Part shown: positions 55,757 to 63,064 of the stretch, piece by piece | How positions within the stretch are numbered: position 1 is the stretch's first letter | How the letters are laid out: each line of letters begins with the position of its first letter | Assembly (NCBI GenBank): GCA_947475095.1 | Contig: CANJLG010000005.1 | Span: 59,345-123,344, forward strand | Source: Flavobacteriales bacterium | GTDB lineage: Bacteria > Bacteroidota > Bacteroidia > Flavobacteriales_D > Crocinitomicaceae | DNA length: 64,000 nt | Direction: 5' to 3' | Position numbers and translations under genes: made by a program | Notes under the pieces: generated by a model | The model's input: only the letters and a program-made list of their open reading frames with translations | Told to the model about the DNA's origin: nothing | The model's database searches: none

Positions 55757-56926
55757 ATGTTGAATATATTTATCAGCATTCGAAATGTATTCACTTCTTC
55801 TGAAAATAGAAGATGCACTGGATGTAAACGAAGACTTGATAGGGCAATAGACGAACAAATTGGGCGAGATTGTCTTTGTGATACAGATAACTGCGTATTT
55901 ATTAAAGAAATTACGGAGGCAATCGCTTTGGCAAACCAATCAAAAGAACCTGAATTAATTACTTGGGAGTCAAATTTAAACACAGTGTTGCAAGGAAAAG
56001 AAGTTACCTTGAAATGGGAGGTGAAATATGCGAAAAAGGTTTTTATTTCCGGAATAGAAGATGTTCCACTAAAAGGTGAAAAAAATATAATAATTAATGA
56101 GTTCTCAAGCTTTTCACTACATATTGTTGACTTTCAAAATAAAGAGTATATAGTAGAAAACACCATCGAAATTGGTGTATTGGATTTACCATTAATTAAC
56201 ATTGCAAGTGAATTAATAAAAATTGAGGAAGACGGACAGGTACAAATTACTTGGCAAGCGGAACATGTAACAAAAGTGATCTTTATTGATAATAACAATC
56301 GCATCGATGTAAGTGATACGAATCACTATTCTGTAAATCCAACTGATACATGTAACTATTCCTTAGAATTTCAAGCGCTCGATAGCATCACTTTAATTAG
56401 GAAGGATATTATAGTTGAAGTATATAAAAAACCTTTAATCCATTTCTTTAAGATTGATCGTGATTTAGTTTTAACAACGAAAGCTGTTTATTTAGAATGG
56501 CAAACCGAATTTGCAAAAAAAGTAGAAATAAATTTTGGAATAGGAGAAGTGGCCTCATCTGGAAAAACAAGACTTTTTTTCGAGGAGAATGTAAGATTGC
56601 TCATTAAGGTGTATGGTGAGCTAAGTGTTATTGAGGAAGCGTTGGATATTTATGTATTTCCAAAGCCATTAATGGAATCTCTTTTGGTTGGGACTCCAAA
56701 TTTTAATTATGAAATAAAAATACCAGATTACAAGTTGAATTTTAAAAAAATTGATGTCAAAACACCAGTAATAGAATTTAATGAATTCAAAATTCCTAAT
56801 TTTCAAAGTGCCAATAACATATATAATATTAATGCCAATCCTAAAATGATTGAACTTGAAATTCCAGAATATTTATTAAATAATATCATTAAAGAAAGTA
56901 ATTTAGTTATTAAAAGTTTATTTTAA
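55757..56926 (+). CDS. Zinc-module protein with three Ig-like repeats
   Basis: 389 residues. The N-terminus repeats the array of the preceding gene (Cys20, Cys23, Cys41, Cys46; RCTGCKRRLDRAIDEQ against RCVLCKRPRSRAIQEQ). Then come three beta-sandwich repeats of about 80 residues, each with L-x-W and an A-K-K-V-x-I-like core: VTLKWEVKYAKKVFIS, VQITWQAEHVTKVIFI, VYLEWQTEFAKKVEIN. A final section (about 300-389) has amphipathic strands. No signal peptide, so the Ig-like domains are presumably cytoplasmic and bind a partner or the target. No named family recognised beyond this. Confidence 0.65.
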   Translation: MLNIFISIRNVFTSSENRRCTGCKRRLDRAIDEQIGRDCLCDTDNCVFIKEITEAIALANQSKEPELITWESNLNTVLQGKEVTLKWEVKYAKKVFISGIEDVPLKGEKNIIINEFSSFSLHIVDFQNKEYIVENTIEIGVLDLPLINIASELIKIEEDGQVQITWQAEHVTKVIFIDNNNRIDVSDTNHYSVNPTDTCNYSLEFQALDSITLIRKDIIVEVYKKPLIHFFKIDRDLVLTTKAVYLEWQTEFAKKVEINFGIGEVASSGKTRLFFEENVRLLIKVYGELSVIEEALDIYVFPKPLMESLLVGTPNFNYEIKIPDYKLNFKKIDVKTPVIEFNEFKIPNFQSANNIYNINANPKMIELEIPEYLLNNIIKESNLVIKSLF

Positions 56927-56942
56927 ACGTAAATTTATTGTT

Positions 56943-58181
56943 ATGGGGAATTTTATTTTTAGGCGTATTGAGACTTTGTTTCTTTGGTCATCAGGAGCAA
57001 ATCTTGAAGTACTTGAACAAGTTCCAACCGAAAAAAGCAAATATTTTGGTATAGGAGGAACGATTGTTTTCACCGCATTAATGGCGAGTTTTGCAGGAGG
57101 TTATGGTTTTTTTACTGCATTTAAGAGTTTTGAATTAGCCATTCCGTTCGGAATTTTTTGGGGGTGTTTAATCTTTAATTTAGATCGATATATTGTTGCT
57201 TCTTTCGGAGTAGGGGACGGAAAAAAAACGATTTCCAAACAAGAGGTAATCGAAGCGTTTCCTAGATTACTAATGGCCATAATATTAGGCTTTGTGATTT
57301 CAACTCCACTAGAACTAAAGTTGTTTGAAAAAGAAATCAATGCCAAAATTGACACAGACATTTCACTAGTTCAAAAGAAAATTATTCGTTCAGCAACTGA
57401 GGATGTACAAATCAAATCTTTGAATCAAGAGAAAAGTAAACTTGAAAAAGATAATCTGTCAAGGCAAAATATTATTGACTCAAAAAAAACTTTTTGGGAA
57501 CAGTCAGAAAAAGATAAAAATGACGAATGGAATACTGGGAAGTTTAGTGGAAAAGTTGGTAAAGGTGGCTATTACACTGATCTTTTAGAAAAAGCAAAAA
57601 ATGCAGGGGTTGATTATCAAAAAATAGATAGTCAATATTCAGCATTAAATATAAAAGATTTTGGGCAAATTGATAAAATAAATAAGAAAATTGAACAGCG
57701 CGAGGAACAATTACGAAAAGAGGTTGCTAATCAAAAGACTGTACAAGCTCAAAATGATGGTTTGTTGGCGAGATTATCCGCTCTAAACGAACTCACAAAA
57801 AAAGAATGGACATTGTGGGCTTCGAAATGGTTGATTACGCTACTTTTCATATTTATTGAAATTGCTCCCATTTTATTTAAAATGATGACAGAACGTGGTC
57901 CATATGACGATATTATAGACAGAATTAAGCATGATACGATGGTAAGGCAATTGGAAATTCAGTCAGAACTAAATCAAGAGATTAATAGTTCTTTAAAAAT
58001 TAGTGAGCAAAAATCAATAATGAAAATGGAAAAGGAAATTCAGACTTATGAAGAATTATTAAATGAAATATCCAAAGTGAAGAAAGAACTTTCAATAATT
58101 TCAATTAATAAATGGAAAGAAGAGCAATTAGCTATATTAAATAACCCTACCTCACCACCACCCTCTGATTCCATATCTTAG
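56943..58181 (+). CDS. DUF4407 membrane protein, last gene of the Ubl operon
   Basis: 412 residues: transmembrane helices at about 35-58, 65-86 and 108-127, FNLDRYIV after TM2 (a DUF4407 hallmark), a long coiled coil (about 130-280), a fourth helix near 290-312 (WLITLLFIFIEIAPILFKMM), and a second coiled-coil tail. DUF4407 proteins are uncharacterised and often sit beside defence genes. Same strand and only 16 bases after the Ig-like gene; it ends tail-to-tail with the chimeric gene (4-base overlap). Candidate membrane effector or Ubl target. Confidence 0.75.
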   Translation: MGNFIFRRIETLFLWSSGANLEVLEQVPTEKSKYFGIGGTIVFTALMASFAGGYGFFTAFKSFELAIPFGIFWGCLIFNLDRYIVASFGVGDGKKTISKQEVIEAFPRLLMAIILGFVISTPLELKLFEKEINAKIDTDISLVQKKIIRSATEDVQIKSLNQEKSKLEKDNLSRQNIIDSKKTFWEQSEKDKNDEWNTGKFSGKVGKGGYYTDLLEKAKNAGVDYQKIDSQYSALNIKDFGQIDKINKKIEQREEQLRKEVANQKTVQAQNDGLLARLSALNELTKKEWTLWASKWLITLLFIFIEIAPILFKMMTERGPYDDIIDRIKHDTMVRQLEIQSELNQEINSSLKISEQKSIMKMEKEIQTYEELLNEISKVKKELSIISINKWKEEQLAILNNPTSPPPSDSIS

Positions 58182-58465
58182 TTTAGTTTGTCTGATGAGT
58201 ATGTCCAAAGAAAATTTGTTAATTGATCTACATCTTGAAAATGAACTAATGTTGATTTATCACCTCTTTTGCTCTTAATATTTTTTGTCCTTACAACAGC
58301 TTGGGGAATTTCCTTTAACTTCCTGAAATAGGTTCTTTTTAAATGGAGAATGCCCTTTAAGTTATTGAATGAATTGGCAGAAAACATGGTTTCAAATGTT
58401 GATAACAAGCGCGTATTAAATTCTTGTTCTTCTTCCGTAAAGCGTTGAATGAGTACTGTTTTCAT
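58178..58465 (-). CDS. Small sigma54-controlled gene, apparently chimeric
   Basis: 95 residues. The first about 76 (MKTVLIQRFTEEEQEFNTRL...) form a helical, basic protein of unknown family. The final DVDQLTNFLWTYSSDKLN copies an internal piece of the protein at 48028-48543, so the natural C-terminus seems to have been replaced. A sigma54 promoter lies about 135 bases upstream, facing an RtcR-like activator. It may be the truncated first gene of that regulator's target operon. Confidence 0.55.
   Translation of the reverse strand: MKTVLIQRFTEEEQEFNTRLLSTFETMFSANSFNNLKGILHLKRTYFRKLKEIPQAVVRTKNIKSKRGDKSTLVHFQDVDQLTNFLWTYSSDKLN
58184..58238. repeat. Right copy of an imperfect 55-nt direct repeat
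   Basis: Begins 3 bases after the DUF4407 stop and forms the 3' part of the minus-strand gene. Matches 48346-48400 (about 49 of 55) and keeps the same reading frame. Confidence 0.8.
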
Positions 58466-58600
58466 AGGCCTTGTTTTTAATTCGTTTCAAAACTAACATT
58501 CAATTGTGCAGTATACCTGCATAGAATAATTCGTGGGTAAAGCGAAGTGAAAGGGGTGTGTTTTTTTCACTCTTAGCCATTTTTTTGCCATTTCGCAATT

Positions 58601-58616
58601 GGCAATTCTTGTGCCA
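58601..58616 (-). promoter_or_regulatory. Sigma54 (-24/-12) promoter
   Basis: On the minus strand TGGCACAAGAATTGCC matches the consensus TGGCAC-N5-TTGC exactly. It points at the gene ending at 58178; the CARF-sigma54 activator is divergent. A TTGCCA/TGGCAA inverted repeat nearby (about 58585-58605) may be part of an enhancer. Confidence 0.8.
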
Positions 58617-58693
58617 TGTTATAATAGTGCTATTTTAGTAACATTATCATATAAAGTCTATCAATTTTAATATATTTATATCAAAATTTGATA

Positions 58694-60118
58694 ATGAAAA
58701 CATTGATATCTTGGGTGGCGCAAAATAATGACTTTGAAAATGGAGAGGTGTTAAGTACTGGTCCCACCTCTATTTTTCACAAATACTTCTTCAAAGGGGA
58801 TCGCCATTTTATTCTTTCCACCCGAAAAGGAGACGATACACGAACGGAGCTGTTAGTCAATTATTTAAGGATAAACTACCCGGAGCGAATCATTGAATCC
58901 GTTTATTTGGATATTCACGATCCCATAAATCACCGAGAAATCCAATCCAAAGTCACGCCGTTTTTAGCGAGCTTAAAGGATGACCAAATTGCTCTTTTTG
59001 TTTCTCCAGGCACACCGGCCATGCAAGTGGTTTGGTATTTAAGCCACATGAGCATGAACTTGAATACAACGCTATATCAAACAAGAGAAGCAAAGCATAC
59101 CGCACTAAAAGACAAACCGGAAATTATTAAAATTGACTTTGCAAAATCCTCTTTGCCAGTTACCGCGCTATATCATCAAGAGGAAATAAAACGCGTTGGA
59201 CCAAATGAAGACTATAAAATTACGCCAGCCATAGAAAACGTCTATAGCAATGCTGAAAAAGTGGCGCAAACAGATGATGTTACCGTACTCATTCTCGGAG
59301 AAAGTGGCACAGGCAAAGAAAATTTGGCTAAATACATTCACAAAAATTCCATTAGAAAAGAAAAGCCATATATAACGGTTAATTGTTCGGCCTTTAATGA
59401 TCAGTTATTAGAATCGCGCTTGTTTGGCTACAAAAAAGGGGCATTTACCGGAGCGGATAAAGATACGATTGGTTTATTTGAGATGGCAGATGAAGGAACC
59501 ATATTCTTGGATGAAATAGGGGACATTTCTCCCTACATGCAGCAATCTTTACTTCGTGTTTTGCAAGAAAAAGAAATAATGCCGCTCGGTGGCAAACCAA
59601 AAAAAGTAGATGTTAGAATTATTGCGGCCACCAATCAAAACCTGGTTAAGTTATGCGAAGAAAAACACTTCCGTTGGGATCTTTACTATCGCTTATCTGT
59701 GGTGGAATTAGATGTTCCTACGCTCATGCAAAGAGGTAAAACGGATATTAAAACGATGATAGACTTTTTTTTAATGCAAAAGAAAAAGCAACTTAAAAAA
59801 AACAAAAAGTTAGTTCTAGACAAGGAGGTAGTTGAAATATTACTGAATTACACCTATCCGGGTAATATAAGAGAGCTTGAAAATATAATTTCGCGTCTTT
59901 ATGTATTTAATGATGAAATCGTTTCTGCGGAAGTTCTACCCAAGCGATTAAGTCAAGAGCCGGTAAACAAGCCCATGAATTGGGATTTCGTAGAAAAAGA
60001 ACACATCGAAAAGGTACTAAAACATTTCAACGGAAATAAACGTCAAACAGCTTTAGCAATTGGTTGGGCGATCAACACGCTCAACGCGAAGATGGAAAAG
60101 TATGGATTAGAATCGTAA
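58694..60118 (+). CDS. RtcR-like CARF-sigma54 transcription activator
   Basis: 474 residues. N-terminal CARF-like Rossmann domain (about 1-150; SPGTPAM at 104-110 in the ligand-binding position), a central AAA+ domain with Walker A GESGTGKE (202-209), sigma54-contacting GAFTGA (249-254) and Walker B TIFLDEIG, and a C-terminal Fis-type HTH (FNGNKRQTALAIGWAINTLNAKM). RtcR senses broken RNA ends (2',3'-cyclic phosphate) and turns on RNA repair; the ligand here is unknown. A TTG two codons upstream is less likely as start. It faces a perfect sigma54 promoter. No rtcB or rtcA is in the window. Confidence 0.85.
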   Translation: MKTLISWVAQNNDFENGEVLSTGPTSIFHKYFFKGDRHFILSTRKGDDTRTELLVNYLRINYPERIIESVYLDIHDPINHREIQSKVTPFLASLKDDQIALFVSPGTPAMQVVWYLSHMSMNLNTTLYQTREAKHTALKDKPEIIKIDFAKSSLPVTALYHQEEIKRVGPNEDYKITPAIENVYSNAEKVAQTDDVTVLILGESGTGKENLAKYIHKNSIRKEKPYITVNCSAFNDQLLESRLFGYKKGAFTGADKDTIGLFEMADEGTIFLDEIGDISPYMQQSLLRVLQEKEIMPLGGKPKKVDVRIIAATNQNLVKLCEEKHFRWDLYYRLSVVELDVPTLMQRGKTDIKTMIDFFLMQKKKQLKKNKKLVLDKEVVEILLNYTYPGNIRELENIISRLYVFNDEIVSAEVLPKRLSQEPVNKPMNWDFVEKEHIEKVLKHFNGNKRQTALAIGWAINTLNAKMEKYGLES

Positions 60119-60123
60119 ATTTG
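60116..60123 (+). promoter_or_regulatory. -7 box overlapping the activator stop codon
   Basis: TAAATTTG matches TAnnTTTG; its TAA is the stop of the preceding gene. It ends 5 bases before the ATG at 60129, so transcription may start at or just before the start codon. Confidence 0.4.
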
Positions 60124-60128
60124 CATTT

Positions 60129-60539
60129 ATGAATCTTTTGACAATTTATTTGGATTTTGACGGGACAGTTGTCGAACATGCCTATCCTGAAATTGGTGCA
60201 GTCAATCCACGAAGTTTTGCCGTTATCCGCAAATTACAAAATGCTGGACACCGAATTATTCTGAATACCTACCGAGCAGATCTTGCAGACGGTTCACTTC
60301 AGGCAGCACTGGATTTCTTAAACGATATAAACAACGAACTATTACCGATCACAGAATGCACGGAACTTAAGATTCACCCCCCTGCATGGAATTGGGAAAA
60401 AACCCTTGAAGAAGGAATTTTGTATATCGATGATGTTTGCGATGGCACACCAATGATTACAAATATTGCCCTACCCTTTGGATTGATGGTAGATTGGAAA
60501 ACCTTAGAAGAATGGTTCACTGAACAAGGAATTATTTGA
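60129..60539 (+). CDS. Small HAD-superfamily hydrolase
   Basis: 136 residues with the HAD motif I DFDGTVV (nucleophile Asp12-x-Asp14), LNTYRADL for motif II, and ILYIDDVCDGT for motif IV. No cap domain, as in short BT0820-type phosphatases. Substrate unknown. It lies between the CARF regulator and the retron RT, whose 3' end overlaps it by 8 bases tail-to-tail. Confidence 0.82.
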   Translation: MNLLTIYLDFDGTVVEHAYPEIGAVNPRSFAVIRKLQNAGHRIILNTYRADLADGSLQAALDFLNDINNELLPITECTELKIHPPAWNWEKTLEEGILYIDDVCDGTPMITNIALPFGLMVDWKTLEEWFTEQGII

Positions 60540-61614
60540 CTTTTAGAAAACTCTCAAAGAATCTACTATAAATCGCATCCTCTTTACCACGCACTTGACC
60601 TATAAAATTAATATAGCCTTTTAGCTTAGAAAGAAACGCGTCACCATTCTTGTCTGATACGCATTCTATTGAATCATAATGTTTTTGAGCGGCTGCTTTT
60701 ATTCCGTTAAGTCGCAAATCAAATAACATGGCACGGACCTTTTTAATCAACTTCCGGTCTACATTCACCTTTTCATTAACCACCAAGCCTGTCACCGTTT
60801 GCTTTTTATTATTCGCCCGTTTTCGTAGCTTTTTTTCATTTACTCGAAAATCATGCTGCGAAATGATCAAACGAATGCTACTAATTTCCTCTATTGTAAA
60901 CGATTGGTCACAAGAAAAGCTTAGGTCATCGGCATACCTTGTATAGTTTATTTCTCTTTCTTCACACCAGGCCATTAATTGCTTGTCAAGTGGAAGACAA
61001 ACCAAATTGGATAACACAGGAGAAGTGGGAGCGCCTTGTGGTAAATGTCCGTTAATGGTCGTGAGTAAAGTTATTGCATTCGCCATGTTTTCCGTAAATT
61101 GAAAAATGTCGCTTTTAAACAAATCCCGAATTCTTTTTGCTTTAATAGAAGGAAAAAAGTTCTCTAAATCCAGATTCAAAACCTGTTTTTTTCCAATGTG
61201 AGGCAGGGCATTTTCAACGATATTAGCTGCTTTTATCTGATCTCGGGGATGAATTACAAATCCATGGGCGCAGGTGGGTTGGATCCCCAAATAAATACCT
61301 TGCAGACTCTTGTTTATTTTTTTTTGAATCCGTTTCAACAATTGATTCGGCGCATCTATTTGGCGATTTCCACCGCTTTTCTTAGGGATGAAATAATGAC
61401 GATAACTTGGTTTAGCAATTAGATCTTGAATAGCATAAAAATCAACTTTTAAGTAGGAGCAAAGGTCAATTGGGCCTTGTAAGCCCAAAAAAGAAAGGGC
61501 AGCTTGCTCATAATCTTTTATGAATCGCCCTTTTCCCTGCCTATTTTTATAAAACCCGCGAGGCTTTCGGTTCCTTTTTTCAATTTGATTTTCAATTTGA
61601 TTCGCTAAGGTCAT
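60532..61614 (-). CDS. Retron reverse transcriptase
   Basis: 360 residues from ATG 61614. Retron features: NAxxH in region X (NALPH, 135-139), LNLDLENFFPSI, LPQGAPTSP (191-199), YADD (227-230) and the region Y motif VTGLVVN (274-280). It copies an adjacent ncRNA into msDNA joined by 2'-5' priming. The frame stays open to an ATG at 61701, but that would run through the ncRNA, so 61614, 25 bases after the a2 arm, is chosen. No extra C-terminal domain and no known effector is fused. Upstream (62-63 kb) is a DnaB-type ATPase. Confidence 0.88.
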   Translation of the reverse strand: MTLANQIENQIEKRNRKPRGFYKNRQGKGRFIKDYEQAALSFLGLQGPIDLCSYLKVDFYAIQDLIAKPSYRHYFIPKKSGGNRQIDAPNQLLKRIQKKINKSLQGIYLGIQPTCAHGFVIHPRDQIKAANIVENALPHIGKKQVLNLDLENFFPSIKAKRIRDLFKSDIFQFTENMANAITLLTTINGHLPQGAPTSPVLSNLVCLPLDKQLMAWCEEREINYTRYADDLSFSCDQSFTIEEISSIRLIISQHDFRVNEKKLRKRANNKKQTVTGLVVNEKVNVDRKLIKKVRAMLFDLRLNGIKAAAQKHYDSIECVSDKNGDAFLSKLKGYINFIGQVRGKEDAIYSRFFESFLKVK

Positions 61615-61639
61615 CTTATTCTTCGTTACTTTTAAAAAA

Positions 61640-61801
61640 GAGCCCTTACCATTTATCTTTAAAACGATACGCATGCGTGTGGAACGCAGTGGAACGAGCA
61701 TGCTTAGCGAAGCTCCATTCTGCCTCCCACTTTATTATGGGTTGCAGGTGCACAACCTCAGGTCGTTATCAATTCGACTCATAAATTTTAGGTAAGGGCT
61801 C
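61640..61801 (-). ncRNA. Candidate retron msr-msd RNA
   Basis: On the minus strand, GAGCCCTTACC (a1, 61801-61791) and GGTAAGGGCTC (a2, 61650-61640) are perfect 11-base complements, 162 bases apart end to end, directly upstream of the RT. Inside are a msr-like hairpin GGTTG-(8)-CAACC (61741-61758), a GAGC/GCTC-closed stem (about 61695-61716) and GCATGC arms that could close the msd. The branch G is not certain. The layout is that of retron ncRNAs. Confidence 0.65.
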
Positions 61802-61813
61802 AAAATTTTTATC

Positions 61814-62866
61814 TTAAAAAGGGGCATCTTCTTCACTTTCATCCTCTATTTCATCCAATCGATCTTTCGGCAATGAAAAATATTCAGGTTCAAAGGATTC
61901 AAAGGAGGTAAATTGCGGATCGTGTCTAAGTTTAATTGTCCTCAAAGGCCCGTTTCTATTTTTTGCCAAGATTAATTCCATTAAATATTGATTACTATTC
62001 CCATCTTCATCGAGCACTATGCCATAGTATTCAGGCCGATAAAGAAAGATTACTTTGTCTGCATCTTGCTCAATTGAACCACTCTCCCGCAAATCGGAGA
62101 GCATTGGCTTCCTTTCACCCCCTCTTTGTTCCACCGAACGACTTAATTGACTAGTAGCAACAACACAAATAGTTAGTTCTCGCGCAATATTTTTTAATTC
62201 CCTGCTAATGTATCCGATCTCCAATTCCCTATTATTTCTGTATCTAGTAGAATTTAATAATTGGAGATAATCTACAAAAATCACTTTTACCCCTTTTTCC
62301 TTCACATGCTTCCTGCACATTTCTTTAAACCCGGACATGCCATTTGTATTCCTTTCATAGATAAACAATTGCAAGTTTTCAATTTCTTCAGCCACCTTCA
62401 TGATGGATTCCTTTTGCTGTTCGGTAATGGTTGAATTAATAATTCTATCCGCAGGAATTTTAGAAATTGCCGCCGCAATCCGTGAGGTGAGCATTAATTC
62501 AGAAAGCTCTAAAGAGTAGTACAAGACAGGAATTTGCTTTGCTATATTCAAGGCCATATTTACTATTAATTGTGTTTTTCCCATGCCGGGCCGAGCTCCA
62601 ATTACCACAAATTCCCCAGGAAATAAACCTCCCAGCGCCTCATCATATGAAGATATACCCGTAGGAACTTGCTTTTTAGAATTGCTCCTTAAATGATTGG
62701 CTGCATATTCTTTAAAGATGTCCGAAATCTTCTTGGAAGTGTAATCATTCTGATCGATGATATCATATTCCAACAGGACTTTCCGAACTTGTTCCATTAA
62801 AACACCTTGTTCATGGTGAGGATTCTCTATTATCTTTTTTAAGTGCGGCAAGAAGTCTTTTTCCAT
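61814..62866 (-). CDS. DnaB-type (RecA-fold) ATPase, short
   Basis: 350 residues. The replicative-helicase C-domain is complete: Walker A GARPGMGKTQ near residue 90, VIFVDYLQLL (Walker B), and the DnaB signature SDLRESGSIEQDAD near 282. The N-terminal domain of DnaB (primase-binding) is missing; instead there are about 60 different helical residues. It may be a second, specialised helicase. Its stop is 12 bases before the retron a1 arm, so RT, ncRNA and this gene could share a transcript. Replication role or retron effector role cannot be decided. Confidence 0.8.
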   Translation of the reverse strand: MEKDFLPHLKKIIENPHHEQGVLMEQVRKVLLEYDIIDQNDYTSKKISDIFKEYAANHLRSNSKKQVPTGISSYDEALGGLFPGEFVVIGARPGMGKTQLIVNMALNIAKQIPVLYYSLELSELMLTSRIAAAISKIPADRIINSTITEQQKESIMKVAEEIENLQLFIYERNTNGMSGFKEMCRKHVKEKGVKVIFVDYLQLLNSTRYRNNRELEIGYISRELKNIARELTICVVATSQLSRSVEQRGGERKPMLSDLRESGSIEQDADKVIFLYRPEYYGIVLDEDGNSNQYLMELILAKNRNGPLRTIKLRHDPQFTSFESFEPEYFSLPKDRLDEIEDESEEDAPF

Positions 62867-63064
62867 GAGTTAAAAAATTGAATGTGTAAATACGACTTCG
62901 CATTATTCAATTTTCAAGCCAAGCCAAAAGCCCAACAAAACGGCTTAAAACAAACATTTTAAATGTCTATGTTTGATTTTAATGTCAATTTTTGATATTG
63001 GTTGTGTGGGATTCGATGTGATTTTACGAAAGATGTTGGGTCCTAAAAAATAGTTGGAAACAGA

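Noticed and set aside
48346..58238. Direct repeats as attachment sites of an integrative element
   Set aside because: No integrase, excisionase, transposase or tRNA adjoins the copies, and the left copy is inside an apparently intact gene; recombination between gene fragments explains them better.
58178..58465. Eighth member of the Ubl operon
   Set aside because: It is on the opposite strand, under its own sigma54 promoter, and shares sequence with the 48-kb gene, not with Ubl proteins.
61670..61716. GCATGC palindromes as recombination (att) sites
   Set aside because: They lie inside the a1/a2-bounded RNA next to a retron RT, where they are better explained as msd structure.
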